Source: Bacilli bacterium (GTDB taxonomy: Bacteria > Bacillota_I > Bacilli_A > RF39 > UBA660). From it: 64,000 bases of DNA. Made by a program: the position numbers and the translations under genes. A model generated the notes under the pieces. It was not told the origin of the DNA and made no database searches. It worked only from the letters and a program-made list of their open reading frames with translations. Each line of letters starts with the position of its first letter. Within the stretch, counting starts at the first letter, position 1. The DNA is taken from positions 62,001-126,000 of the forward strand of contig JAFWMN010000008.1 of NCBI GenBank assembly GCA_017513865.1, given 5' to 3'. This document shows positions 44,693 to 54,151 of this stretch, piece by piece.

Positions 44693-45448
44693 TCCTTTGA
44701 TGTTTTCTTCTTCTTTTTTAGGTTCAAATACCATTAAAGGTATATTGGCATCTTTATCAAGTATTATTTTATTTGTTTTTGTTTTTTCTTTTTTGTTTTC
44801 TTTGGTTTTTTCTTTCACTTTAGTTTTTTCTTCATTATTATTTTTAGTTTCTTTAGGTTTGTCTGCTTCTTTTTTATATTCTTTTAAATTAATTATTTCT
44901 AGGGGGATTGTAGCAGCGCAAAATAAATTGCTTGCAAGCATTATTTTGTTTGGATCAACGGCTGTAACGCCTTGTTTTTTCATGGCAATTGATAAATATC
45001 CTAAACCTAACCCAATTGATAGTGGCCATATTTTTATTTTTCCAAGTAGTGAACTTTTTGGCTCTTTTCCTTCAGCATATGCTTTACCATTTACATATGA
45101 TATTTGACTTTCTAACAATCCATTTATAAGAAATAATGGCGCTTTTGGTAATATACCTAGTATTAGGTTTATTGAAAAGAATTTGTCAGCAACTGCATCA
45201 ACCAAGGCTCCTTCTTCAGAATCTATTTTAAGAGCTCTAGCTATTTTTCCATCTAAAAAATCTGATATACCGATGAAACTTATTGTTCCAAATATTGCGG
45301 CTGCTGATGCGCCTGTATATATCATTATTGGAATTGCATAACTTCCGATAACTCTTGAAAAACTTAGCCAATTTGGTATTAGAGCTAGTTTGTTATCGGG
45401 ATTAAATAAAGCTTTTTTTAATTTTGCTTTTGCCTTTTCGTTACTCAT
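44672..45448 (-). CDS. CDP-alcohol phosphatidyltransferase with Lys-rich tail
   Basis: A 258-residue membrane enzyme. The family motif D-G-x2-A-R-x8-G-x3-D-x3-D reads DGKIARALKIDSEEGALVDA with the last aspartate three residues on, complete. Six membrane helices fill residues 20-190. PgsA or cardiolipin synthase type is the likely role (phosphatidylglycerol phosphate from CDP-diacylglycerol). The C-terminal 60 residues are Lys/Glu/Thr-rich (KEKTKENKKEKTKTN), not typical of PgsA, and probably face the cytoplasm. Confidence 0.82.
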   Translation of the reverse strand: MSNEKAKAKLKKALFNPDNKLALIPNWLSFSRVIGSYAIPIMIYTGASAAAIFGTISFIGISDFLDGKIARALKIDSEEGALVDAVADKFFSINLILGILPKAPLFLINGLLESQISYVNGKAYAEGKEPKSSLLGKIKIWPLSIGLGLGYLSIAMKKQGVTAVDPNKIMLASNLFCAATIPLEIINLKEYKKEADKPKETKNNNEEKTKVKEKTKENKKEKTKTNKIILDKDANIPLMVFEPKKEEENIKGKQKRLK

Positions 45449-45550
45449 AATATCCCTTCTTGCTTTAAATATATTACCATATTTAGTGTTTTGTGTAAAT
45501 ATATGTATACTTAAGAGTTTTATATCTTTATAAATATATATTATTTTTGA

Positions 45551-45556
45551 TATAAT
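45551..45556 (+). promoter_or_regulatory. extended -10 promoter of the glucosaminidase gene
   Basis: TGATATAAT again gives an extended -10, 28 bases before the ATG; AAGGAGGG is the ribosome site. Confidence 0.55.
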
Positions 45557-45583
45557 TATTATGTATAGATAAGGAGGGTTTTT

Positions 45584-48500
45584 ATGAAAAAAATAGTTTG
45601 GTTTTTAATAGCTATAGTTTTTTGTGCTTGCCCTTTTTATAGTGTAAAAGCGGCTAATTCATATTCGGTTGAAATGGTTAGTTCGTCATCGGGAAATCAG
45701 GTTATTGGCACATATAGTAGCTACTCTGCAGCTCTTTCTTCGATGAATAATCAAAATTCTTCTAGTGGTTTAGTTGCAACTATTTATCGTGATGGTGTTC
45801 CAGTTGATGCAAAATACGCAATATTTAAGTTTAAACCTAGTGGTAAAAGTACATATTCTCTTTATAGAAATTATAATTCCACATCAGAATTTACTTCTAT
45901 TAATTCATCATATGGTATTGATGCGGCTGTTTTAGGTTATTCTGATAATGGTAGAGTTAAAATTATGATGAGTGGTTTTACCGGTTGGACTGATATAAAT
46001 AATGGAGTTGTGACACCTATTTCTTTAATAGGTGGTAATATGATTAATGTTAATGGTACAGGTGTTAATTTAAGAAGTGATCATTCTACAGGTTCTTCTA
46101 AAGTAGCAACTCTTACTGGTAGTTATAATTTTAATTATACAGAGACTTATAAAGGTTCTGATTATACTTGGTATAAGATTACTTATAATGGTACTTCTTG
46201 TTGGGTGGCTGGGGGCTCTTGGGTTACTTTGTATGACAGCTCACTCGGAACTTATTACAAACACTATGGACCTTCTGGTAATTTAATACATCATTTTACA
46301 ACTTATGGCGGAGTAAGTTATAATGATGATTTTACTAATTTAGGTACAGCTCCATCATATATGGCGAAAGATGTTTGGTATTATAGTTTTGATGGTAATT
46401 ATTTCTATAGTAATTTAACAAGCATGCTTGATGATTATCGTAGTGGAAGTTATGCTCATAGTATAAATCCTAACAAACCTCATTATGCTTATTATTTATA
46501 TTTAACATCTCGTTCAACCACAGGTTACACTGCATCGGATTTTGATAATGTTATTGCTGGCAAATATACAGCAGCGCAATCTAAAATGTATGGTACTGGT
46601 ATTTATTTTAAAGAAGCTGAGGAAATCTATGGAACTAATGCATTACTTGCTTTTTCGGCAGCTTTAAATGAAAGTAAGTGGGGTACCAGTTCAATTGCGA
46701 TGAATAAAAACAATTTATTTGGTTATGGTGCGGCTGATAGTTGTCCTTATGACTGTGCTTATTCTTATAATTCACCAAGGGATTCTATAATGGATTATGC
46801 TTCTAAAAGTTCTACTTCTTATGAAAATGCTTCTGGCAAATATTACAATGGTAGTCATTATGGTAATAAGTCTAGTGGTAAAAATATATATTATGCGACT
46901 GATCCTTATTGGGGGGAAATAATGGCTTCAAATGCTTTTAATAGAGATAAGAATTTTGGTGGCAAAGATTTTAATTCTAATACAATTGGTGTTACTAAAA
47001 AAGGTGTTAGTGGAGCAGAGGTATATAGAAATCCTGATACTAGTTCATATTTATATACAATGAAAAATCCTAAAAGAAGTGATCCAGTATATGACTTTTC
47101 AGTAAATATTATTGATAAGATTAATTCAAGTGGTAAAGATTATTATAAAATTTATACTGATTTATCTGATGGTCCAAAATATGGTTATGTACTTGCAAGT
47201 AATTTCTATGTTTCTAATAGTCAACCAGTTATTAATGCTTCGGATAAAGTAATTAATGTAGGAAGTGTCTTTAATTATATGGAAGGGGTAACTGCAACTG
47301 ATGCTGAAAATGGTAATTTGATTAGTAAAGTTACTTATACAGGAACAGTTGATACTAGTAAAGCAGGTAATTATAATGTAACTTATACAGTAGCCGATAA
47401 CAGTAATTTTCATGTAAGTAAAACGGTTAATGTTCAAGTGGTAGGGGAGGTTAAGCCAACACTTGAAGCCACTGATAAAGAAGTATTGCAATTTGAAGAA
47501 TTTGATTATATGGATGGAGTTAGTGCTTCTGATAATAATGGTAATTTAACAAATAATATTACTTATGAAGGCAGTGTTGATACTAATACACCTGGAGAAT
47601 ATAGTATAGTTTATAGTGTTAGTAATTCTGTTGGAACTACGACTAAAACGGTTAAGATAACAGTAGTATTAAATGAAAAACCTGTAATTGAAGTTAAAGA
47701 TAAAAATGTTACTATTGGTAAAGAAATAAATTTATTAGATGGTGTTTCCGCTACTGATAAAGAAGATGGCGATATAACAGATAAGGTTTCTATCGAGAGT
47801 TCTAATGTTAATTTTAATGAGTTAGGTGAATATAGTGTTACTTATACAGTTAGTGATCGACATAATCAAAAAACAGTTAAAACAATTAGTGTTAATGTGA
47901 TTGAAAAACCTATAGAAAAAACGGATGGTGAATTTTATTTAGAAGAGTTAAAATTTGATAATAAATTTACTATTAAAGGTTATTTGATACAAAAAGGAAT
48001 TAGTAATTCTTTGAATGATGATATTAAATTTTCTGTTATTTTTAAAAATGTTTTAGATGATTCTGAATATAAAGTAGCTATTGATAGGTGGCTCGAAAAT
48101 ACACCTTATGATTTATCTGATAATAATGATTATAGTGGTGCTTGGTTTAACGGAAGTATTGATTTATCTTCACTCCCAGCTGGTGATTATGATGTTTATA
48201 TGTTAAGTGAAATTGATAATTATTATGCTAAAGAATTATTTAATAATATTATGAATTCACCATTTAGTCATAGGGGAGTAATTAATGAAAAATCTTATAC
48301 ATTTAGAGTTTCTCAAAAATTAAAGTCAAAAGCTGTTCAATTATTTGTTAGAAATAATGTTATTACGGCTTCTGAAAGTCCAACTTTTAGAAATATGATT
48401 AATGATTATGATGAGATTACTTTTGATAATAATAAGTTTAATGTATCAGGTATTTCTTATAACTATGGTATAGCTTATGATAATCCGTCAAAAATTACTA

Positions 48501-48823
48501 GAGAAATTATATTTGAAAATGTCTTAACATTTGAACAATATAGGTTTGATTTGGGATGTACTAATGTTGGTAGTTATATAGTTACGTCTTTAGATAAATT
48601 GTCGAAAGCTTATGTTTGGTTTAACAAGGCTATTGATATCAATGAACTTCCTAATGGTACATATTCTATAATTATCCATACTAAAACTGATAAAGTTGAT
48701 GATTATGGAGATTTAACTGATATGTTTGCTTCGGTTTCTTTGAACCATAATATGAATTCTAAAAATTATAAAGTATCGGTTAATCCTAAAAGAGAAAAAA
48801 GGGTAGAGTTAATAATAAAATAG
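45584..48823 (+). CDS. secreted SH3b/glucosaminidase/Ig-like cell-wall hydrolase
   Basis: A 1079-residue exported protein; the signal peptide ends near VKAAN (residue 24). An N-terminal SPOR-like or unknown region (25-150) precedes an SH3b domain (about 153-213, GTGVNLRSDHSTGSSKVATL). A glucosaminidase (GH73-like) domain follows at about 330-460, with the catalytic glutamate probably in SAALNESKWGTSSIAM. Another SH3-like stretch, three DUF5011 Ig-like domains (about 545-785) and two C-terminal beta domains (about 785-1079) complete it. It should cut GlcNAc-MurNAc bonds in peptidoglycan. No LPXTG is present. Confidence 0.82.
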   Translation: MKKIVWFLIAIVFCACPFYSVKAANSYSVEMVSSSSGNQVIGTYSSYSAALSSMNNQNSSSGLVATIYRDGVPVDAKYAIFKFKPSGKSTYSLYRNYNSTSEFTSINSSYGIDAAVLGYSDNGRVKIMMSGFTGWTDINNGVVTPISLIGGNMINVNGTGVNLRSDHSTGSSKVATLTGSYNFNYTETYKGSDYTWYKITYNGTSCWVAGGSWVTLYDSSLGTYYKHYGPSGNLIHHFTTYGGVSYNDDFTNLGTAPSYMAKDVWYYSFDGNYFYSNLTSMLDDYRSGSYAHSINPNKPHYAYYLYLTSRSTTGYTASDFDNVIAGKYTAAQSKMYGTGIYFKEAEEIYGTNALLAFSAALNESKWGTSSIAMNKNNLFGYGAADSCPYDCAYSYNSPRDSIMDYASKSSTSYENASGKYYNGSHYGNKSSGKNIYYATDPYWGEIMASNAFNRDKNFGGKDFNSNTIGVTKKGVSGAEVYRNPDTSSYLYTMKNPKRSDPVYDFSVNIIDKINSSGKDYYKIYTDLSDGPKYGYVLASNFYVSNSQPVINASDKVINVGSVFNYMEGVTATDAENGNLISKVTYTGTVDTSKAGNYNVTYTVADNSNFHVSKTVNVQVVGEVKPTLEATDKEVLQFEEFDYMDGVSASDNNGNLTNNITYEGSVDTNTPGEYSIVYSVSNSVGTTTKTVKITVVLNEKPVIEVKDKNVTIGKEINLLDGVSATDKEDGDITDKVSIESSNVNFNELGEYSVTYTVSDRHNQKTVKTISVNVIEKPIEKTDGEFYLEELKFDNKFTIKGYLIQKGISNSLNDDIKFSVIFKNVLDDSEYKVAIDRWLENTPYDLSDNNDYSGAWFNGSIDLSSLPAGDYDVYMLSEIDNYYAKELFNNIMNSPFSHRGVINEKSYTFRVSQKLKSKAVQLFVRNNVITASESPTFRNMINDYDEITFDNNKFNVSGISYNYGIAYDNPSKITREIIFENVLTFEQYRFDLGCTNVGSYIVTSLDKLSKAYVWFNKAIDINELPNGTYSIIIHTKTDKVDDYGDLTDMFASVSLNHNMNSKNYKVSVNPKREKRVELIIK

Positions 48824-48847
48824 GAGGTGCCTCCTATTTTTAATTTT
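48815..48847 (+). terminator. terminator after the glucosaminidase gene
   Basis: AAAATAGGAG pairs with CTCCTATTTT around GTGC, followed by T residues. Confidence 0.85.
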
Positions 48848-48861
48848 TGCAATTTTAATTA

Positions 48862-48890
48862 TTGACAGTTTAATATATAAAATGTACAAT
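48862..48890 (+). promoter_or_regulatory. promoter of the 48919 gene
   Basis: TTGACA (48862-48867), 17 bases, TACAAT (48885-48890). Confidence 0.75.
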
Positions 48891-48918
48891 TAATGTAGAA
48901 TAAGAAAGTAGGGATTTA

Positions 48919-49503
48919 ATGAAAAAGAAATATGATTATAAAACAATATTGATATTTGTTTTAGTTGCTATAACAACGATAATGGTAATTGGGTTTGCGG
49001 CTTTTAATACGATGTTGCAAATAAATGGTACAGCTAGTACTAATGCAAACTGGTGTATAGGTTTTGATAATACTAAAACGAATACTTATCAAATAATAAA
49101 AGGTAAAGCTACAGGGACAAGTCCGTCAGCGACAATGACATATTCAGGAACGGCGTGTTATGCTAATTATGTACCAACTGTAGATTTGGCAGCTAATTTT
49201 TATCAGCCTGGGGATAGTGTTACATATACACTTACTATTGCTAATAAAGGAAGTGTTCATGCGGCAATTGATAGTATAACAGTAGACGGTAATACTGTAA
49301 GTAGTGCGCAAACAATTACTAAAGGAAATATCATATGGAAAGTATATATGCCTGCTGATATGACTTTATCTGCAAATACTGGAACAACGACAATGGTTGT
49401 GTCAGCTGAATTTCAAAATACTACTGATTTAACTAAATATACAGCTAGTGAAACTCAGACAATTACAGTTGGTTTAAATGTAGTCCAAAGTAGTGCTAGT
49501 TAA
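48919..49503 (+). CDS. TasA-like secreted protein
   Basis: A 194-residue protein with a signal-like helix (residues 11-32) followed by FNTMLQINGTAST and a beta-rich domain with YQPGDSVTYTLTIANKGSVHAAIDSI. The pattern suits TasA/camelysin-like or DUF11 surface proteins, whose fibres need a dedicated signal peptidase (SipW) that is not in the window. Two cysteines (near residues 46 and 78) could pair. It shares its motif with the C-terminal domain of the protein at 8244-9290. It is a single gene with own promoter and terminator. Confidence 0.6.
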   Translation: MKKKYDYKTILIFVLVAITTIMVIGFAAFNTMLQINGTASTNANWCIGFDNTKTNTYQIIKGKATGTSPSATMTYSGTACYANYVPTVDLAANFYQPGDSVTYTLTIANKGSVHAAIDSITVDGNTVSSAQTITKGNIIWKVYMPADMTLSANTGTTTMVVSAEFQNTTDLTKYTASETQTITVGLNVVQSSAS

Positions 49504-49510
49504 AAATTTT

Positions 49511-49537
49511 AAGACATTGAGAAATGTCTTTTTTTAA
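49511..49537 (+). terminator. terminator after the 48919 gene
   Basis: AAGACATT pairs with AATGTCTT around GAGA, followed by T residues. Confidence 0.85.
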
Positions 49538-49538
49538 T

Positions 49539-49567
49539 AAAAAAATAGGAATTAATATTCCTATTTT
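49539..49567 (-). terminator. terminator of the PASTA gene
   Basis: AAAATAGGAAT and ATTCCTATTTT form an A/T-flanked hairpin at the 3' end of the minus-strand gene. Confidence 0.75.
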
Positions 49568-51459
49568 GCAAGGGTAATTGTATATGTTTTACCACATTCA
49601 ACGGTTGAGCCATTACCGGTTCCTGATACAAATGATCCAGATGATAAGCCTGATGACCCACCATCGTCTTTAATATATACATTTACTCCTTTATAATTTG
49701 CTTTAAAGTAATTTTGAACTTTTGTTTTACAATCATTAAATGATGAGCATTCATTAAATACTGTATTTAATCCTTTTACGGTATATACTTCACCATTACA
49801 TTGATTAGTATTTGGATTAGTATTCGGATTGGTATTAGGCACATTATTGTTTGTGTTATTTGAATTTTTGTTTGTTGTTTTTTTACTTGCTATTTCAATT
49901 GTTATAATTTGTTTTTTAGATATTTCTGTACCTTTTGGAATGCTTTGATTAATAGCTGTTCCTTCAGTCTTGTCTGATTTTGTATAATTATATGTGCATG
50001 TTAATCCTAAGCTATTACATTCCTTTTGAATTTCATTTTTAGTTTTACCTATGAAATCTGGAACTTTAATTGCTTTTCCTTTTGAAATGTATGCAATAAT
50101 TGTATTTTCAGGGTTTATTGTTTCATTTTCATTTATTGAGAATTTAATAATATCATCAATAGCTATTTCGTCATTAAATTCTTCTTTTATTTCATATTTT
50201 ATTCCATAAGCTTCAGCCCATGTTTTAAATGAGTTTAAGTCTTGGAATTTTGACATTACAAGTTTTCCTTTTGAGAAGGTCACAATTACCTTTGTACCTT
50301 CTTCAATAATATCACCTATATTATAATTAGTGTTAATTACTAGTCCTTTTTTTATATCATTATCATATTTATCAGCATATTCAATTTCTAAATTATTTTG
50401 AGTTATCCAATTTGTTACTTCACTTAGTGTTTTATTTTTAAGGTTTGGTACGGTTATTTCTTTTCCTTTTGATACAGTTAGTATTACTTTTTCATCTGGT
50501 TTTATTTTAGTACCTTTAATTGGTTCTGTTTTTATTATTCTTCCTCTTGGGATTTTATCTGAAAATTCATATTTTAATTCATATTGTATGCCGTTTTTTC
50601 CTAAATAAACTTCTGCATTTAATAATTTTATGTTTTTTAATTCTTTTAAGTTAATAGGTGATAAGGCTTCTTTATCACCTAATGATGCAGTAAATATAAT
50701 ACTATCATTTCTTTTGGCTTTTCCAGTTGTCGATTGTTTTATTATTAAATTATTTTTTATTTCTTTATTTTCTTCAAAATTTATTTGAACATTATTTAAA
50801 TAATTTTTATCAACAAATTTTAATACTTCATCGGTAGTCCATCCTGTCATATCAGGAATGATTACCTCTTTTGAATAATCTGGACCATTTGATATAGTAA
50901 ATTCTACTTCTTTTATGTTTTTAAGTAGTGTTTTTGGCTTTTTTGTTTGGCTTATAACATTATATTTTTTAACATTATCGCTATATTCAAATGTTTCTTT
51001 ATGATTTATATTATTTCTTTCGGTCCATTTTATTACTTCGGTTAGGTTTTTGTTATAAAAATCTGGTAAGTGTTTTTGTGTTGGTAGCTTTATCATATCG
51101 AGTAAATAAAATGTATTAAATATTATTGTAAATATTATAAGCATACTTGTAACAATTGTACTGCCTGATTTTTGTTTTCTATTTTTTGGAAAGGTTATGA
51201 CAAAACTTACAGCTATTAGAATTATTAATAAAGCATTTATTATTTCATATGTCTCGTTTATTCTATCTGTTGAATCAAAAATTAAGAAGCAGGAAAAGAT
51301 GAGGGTTAGTACTAACATAAGTGATAACATAATATTAGTGAAAATCGGTCTTTTTCTTCTTTCTTTTTTATTATATTTTTTATAAAATTCTTTATCATTA
51401 CTTTCAAATAGTAATTGTTTAAGTTCTTCTTGTTTTTTTGTAAGTTCATTTTTATCCAT
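49561..51459 (-). CDS. membrane protein with about six PASTA domains and no kinase
   Basis: The start MDKNELTKK at 51459 follows AGGTGAT; 632 residues. A short cytoplasmic N-terminus is followed by three membrane helices (about 40-140) and then five to six PASTA-like domains (about 142-525; for example VIIPDMTGWTTDEVLKF, ITVPNLKNKTLSEVTNW, IKVPDFIGKTKNEIQKE). A Thr/Asn linker and a 75-residue C-terminal domain with four cysteines end it. PASTA domains bind uncrosslinked peptidoglycan and usually sit on Ser/Thr kinases or PBPs; here neither catalytic part exists. It may sense wall state or hold partners. Confidence 0.82.
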   Translation of the reverse strand: MDKNELTKKQEELKQLLFESNDKEFYKKYNKKERRKRPIFTNIMLSLMLVLTLIFSCFLIFDSTDRINETYEIINALLIILIAVSFVITFPKNRKQKSGSTIVTSMLIIFTIIFNTFYLLDMIKLPTQKHLPDFYNKNLTEVIKWTERNNINHKETFEYSDNVKKYNVISQTKKPKTLLKNIKEVEFTISNGPDYSKEVIIPDMTGWTTDEVLKFVDKNYLNNVQINFEENKEIKNNLIIKQSTTGKAKRNDSIIFTASLGDKEALSPINLKELKNIKLLNAEVYLGKNGIQYELKYEFSDKIPRGRIIKTEPIKGTKIKPDEKVILTVSKGKEITVPNLKNKTLSEVTNWITQNNLEIEYADKYDNDIKKGLVINTNYNIGDIIEEGTKVIVTFSKGKLVMSKFQDLNSFKTWAEAYGIKYEIKEEFNDEIAIDDIIKFSINENETINPENTIIAYISKGKAIKVPDFIGKTKNEIQKECNSLGLTCTYNYTKSDKTEGTAINQSIPKGTEISKKQIITIEIASKKTTNKNSNNTNNNVPNTNPNTNPNTNQCNGEVYTVKGLNTVFNECSSFNDCKTKVQNYFKANYKGVNVYIKDDGGSSGLSSGSFVSGTGNGSTVECGKTYTITLAK

Positions 51460-51594
51460 ATTTATCACCTTATTATTTATTATACAGTATTTAAATATAA
51501 GTTTATATATTTATACTTAAATTTGGTTTTTAGGTTTACTTTTATTTACAGAAAACGGTAAATGTGTTAATATGAATACAGTGAGGGTGGTTTG

Positions 51595-51921
51595 ATGGTT
51601 GAGGTAATATGTTTATTTTTTCCGGCTTTTTTGTCTTTTAATTTAGAAGATGATGAATTAAGCCTTTTTTTAAAAATAAAAAAATACATAAATTATAATA
51701 TATTAATTAATTTTTTAACTATGATGATTGTATATTTAAAGAGTGATTTTCGTAATTTAGAAGTTAAAAAGATGTTTACGATAAGTGTTTTCCCAAAATA
51801 TTTGTTATTGGCATCATTAATCGCTTTATTTTTACCAAGATTTTTATCATTTGTCAAAAGTAATTTTAAAATTCGAATTAGAAGGGTTAAGGTTAGAAAA
51901 CGTGCTGAAAAAAGTAATTAA
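51595..51921 (+). CDS. small hypothetical membrane protein
   Basis: A 108-residue protein (ATG 51595 after GAGGGTGG) with three hydrophobic segments and a very basic end (KIRIRRVKVRKRAEK). No family is recognised. Its 3' end overlaps the following phosphoglycerol transferase gene, so the two are probably co-translated and may act together. Confidence 0.6.
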   Translation: MVEVICLFFPAFLSFNLEDDELSLFLKIKKYINYNILINFLTMMIVYLKSDFRNLEVKKMFTISVFPKYLLLASLIALFLPRFLSFVKSNFKIRIRRVKVRKRAEKSN

Positions 51922-53404
51922 ATATGTACTTATATTTTTAATTTGTTTAATTATTTGCTCAATAGGTTGGGCATTTAGGGCATATGATATAATTACTTTT
52001 GATGAGATAATATTTCATTTAAATTTTAATTTAACTAAATCTGGTTCTTCAGTATTATTTGATTATTTTTTAAAAGGTTTTGTTCCAACTGTAGTATTGT
52101 TTTTCTTTATTTTGTTTTTGTTTAAGAAAATTGATGATTTTGTAAATGGTCATAATATATTGATAGATATAGATGTTTTTAAGAAAAGCTTTAATTTTAA
52201 ATTTGATGAAAATAAGTCTAGAAAATTTTTTGTTTTTTTAACATATTTATTATTAATATTAATCTTAATTTTTAATTTATATAAACTAGGTCTTTTTACT
52301 TATATCAAAAATCAAATGCAGAAATCCACTTTTATTGAAAAAAATTATGTTGACCCTAAAAAAGTCAATCTTGAGTTTCCTACAGAAAAGCGTAATCTAG
52401 TATATATATTTGTAGAATCTTTTGAAACTTCATATATGTCTTCAGATTTAGGAGGTTTAGAAGATAGAAATCTACTTTTTAATCTTACAGATTTAATGAA
52501 TGAAAATATAAATTTTTCTAACTCTAATAAATTTGGCGGTGCTTATCAGGTAAATTGTTTAGGTTGGACAGCAGCAGGTATGGTCGCACAGACAGCGGGT
52601 ATTCCTTTAAAAATTCCTGGATCAATCGCTAATAGTTCTCATTTTAAAGAATATTTACCTGGAGTTTATTCGCTTGGAGATGTTTTAGAAAAAGAGGGTT
52701 ATAATCAAGAATTATTATTAGGTTCAAATGCTTCTTTTGGCAATCGCGGTATTTATTTTAAAACTCATGGTAACTATAATATTTATGATTATAAAACAGC
52801 TATAAAAAAGAAGAAAATATCTAAAGATTATTTTAGAAATTGGGGATTTGAGGATTCTAAATTATTTGATATTGCTAAAGAAGAAATAACAAATCTAAGT
52901 AATAAGGGAAAACCATTTAATTTTATGACTCTTACAACAATGACGCATTTTCCTAATGGTTTTGTTGAAGATACATGTGAAAACAAATATGAAGATGATT
53001 ATTCTAATGCGATTGATTGTTCTTCCAAACAGCTAAGTGATTTTGTTAATTGGATTAAAGAACAGGATTTCTATGATAATACTACGATAGTTATTGTTGG
53101 TGATCATTTAACAATGCAAGCTGGTTTCTTTGAAGATGAGGTTTTTGATAAACGAACAGTATTTAACTTATTTATAAACTCAGCGGCGGAAGAAAAGAAT
53201 TCTAAAGAACGTAATTTTACTGTTATGGATTTTTATCCAACAACACTTGCTTCTTTAGGGGTGAAAATCGATGGTGATAAATTAGGATTAGGGGTTAATT
53301 TATTTTCAGATGAGCAAACTCTTCTTGAAAAATATGGATTTAAAAAAGTTGATGAAGAATTTGCTAAGGTTAGTGCTTTTTATAATAAAAAATTATTGAA
53401 ATAA
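51902..53404 (+). CDS. OpgB/LtaS-like phosphoglycerol transferase
   Basis: Start GTG 51902 is proposed (AAGG upstream); 51851 is possible. About 500 residues: three membrane helices in the first 150, then an extracellular alkaline-phosphatase-fold domain. YIFVESFETSYM holds the metal-binding glutamate, GGAYQVNCLGWTAAGMVAQT the nucleophilic threonine, TTMTHFP and IVIVGDHLTM further metal ligands. The GWTAAGMVAQ-x-GIP form resembles OpgB (MdoB) of Gram-negatives more than LtaS. It probably moves glycerol phosphate from phosphatidylglycerol to a glycolipid or glycan outside the membrane. Confidence 0.82.
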   Translation: MLKKVIKYVLIFLICLIICSIGWAFRAYDIITFDEIIFHLNFNLTKSGSSVLFDYFLKGFVPTVVLFFFILFLFKKIDDFVNGHNILIDIDVFKKSFNFKFDENKSRKFFVFLTYLLLILILIFNLYKLGLFTYIKNQMQKSTFIEKNYVDPKKVNLEFPTEKRNLVYIFVESFETSYMSSDLGGLEDRNLLFNLTDLMNENINFSNSNKFGGAYQVNCLGWTAAGMVAQTAGIPLKIPGSIANSSHFKEYLPGVYSLGDVLEKEGYNQELLLGSNASFGNRGIYFKTHGNYNIYDYKTAIKKKKISKDYFRNWGFEDSKLFDIAKEEITNLSNKGKPFNFMTLTTMTHFPNGFVEDTCENKYEDDYSNAIDCSSKQLSDFVNWIKEQDFYDNTTIVIVGDHLTMQAGFFEDEVFDKRTVFNLFINSAAEEKNSKERNFTVMDFYPTTLASLGVKIDGDKLGLGVNLFSDEQTLLEKYGFKKVDEEFAKVSAFYNKKLLK

Positions 53405-53422
53405 TATATTCATTTTAAGATG

Positions 53423-53451
53423 TTGACTTAAAAAAATGAATAATATATAAT
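53423..53451 (+). promoter_or_regulatory. promoter of rubrerythrin
   Basis: TTGACT (53423-53428), 17 bases, TATAAT (53446-53451), a strong vegetative promoter. Confidence 0.85.
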
Positions 53452-53489
53452 TTATTTGTTAAATAATATTCTAGGGAGGGATGATAAAA

Positions 53490-54044
53490 ATGGAATTAAA
53501 AGGATCTAAAACAGAAGCAAATTTATTAGAAGCTTTTGCTGGTGAAAGTCAAGCTAGAAATAAATATACTTATTTTGCTTCAGTGGCTAAAAAAGAAGGT
53601 TATGTACAGATTTCTTCAATCTTTGAAGAAACAGCTAATAATGAAAAAGAACATGCTAAAATGTGGTTTAAATTATTAAATGGTGGCGATGTTAAAGATG
53701 GCTTAAAAGTATCTACTATTGAGGCTTTAGAAATGGCTGCAAATGGTGAAAATTATGAACATACAACAATGTATAAAGAGTTTGCTTCAGTGGCTAAAGA
53801 AGAAGGCTTTGATAAAATTGCTTTTCTATTTGAAAAAGTTGGTGAAATTGAAAAACATCATGAGGAAAGGTATAGAAAATTATTAGAAGCTGTTAAAGAG
53901 GAGAGAGTTTTTAAAGCTGAGGCTCCAAAAATGTGGATTTGTCGTAATTGTGGTCATGTTCATTATGGAGAGGAAGCACCTAAAATGTGTCCTGTGTGTG
54001 CTCATCCACAAAGTTATTTTGAAATTATGGCTGAAAATTATTAG
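53490..54044 (+). CDS. rbr: rubrerythrin
   Basis: Rubrerythrin reduces hydrogen peroxide in anaerobes. The start MELKGSKTE at 53490 lies about nine bases after GGGAGGG, giving 184 residues. The ferritin-like diiron domain carries [19 protein letters not shown] and [14 protein letters not shown], later [15 protein letters not shown]. The C-terminal rubredoxin part has [12 protein letters not shown] and MCPVCAHP with four cysteines for iron. Single-gene unit with strong promoter and terminator. Confidence 0.97.
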   Translation: MELKGSKTEANLLEAFAGESQARNKYTYFASVAKKEGYVQISSIFEETANNEKEHAKMWFKLLNGGDVKDGLKVSTIEALEMAANGENYEHTTMYKEFASVAKEEGFDKIAFLFEKVGEIEKHHEERYRKLLEAVKEERVFKAEAPKMWICRNCGHVHYGEEAPKMCPVCAHPQSYFEIMAENY

Positions 54045-54064
54045 TCCTTTATGGACTTTTTTCT
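54042..54064 (+). terminator. terminator after rubrerythrin
   Basis: AGTCC-TTTA-TGGACT followed by TTTTTC. Confidence 0.7.
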
Positions 54065-54151
54065 TTTTTTATCAATTTGATATTTACTTGCATTTGTGCT
54101 AAAATTATAGTAGCATTTTATATTTTTATAATTTGTTAAGGAGGTAAATTA

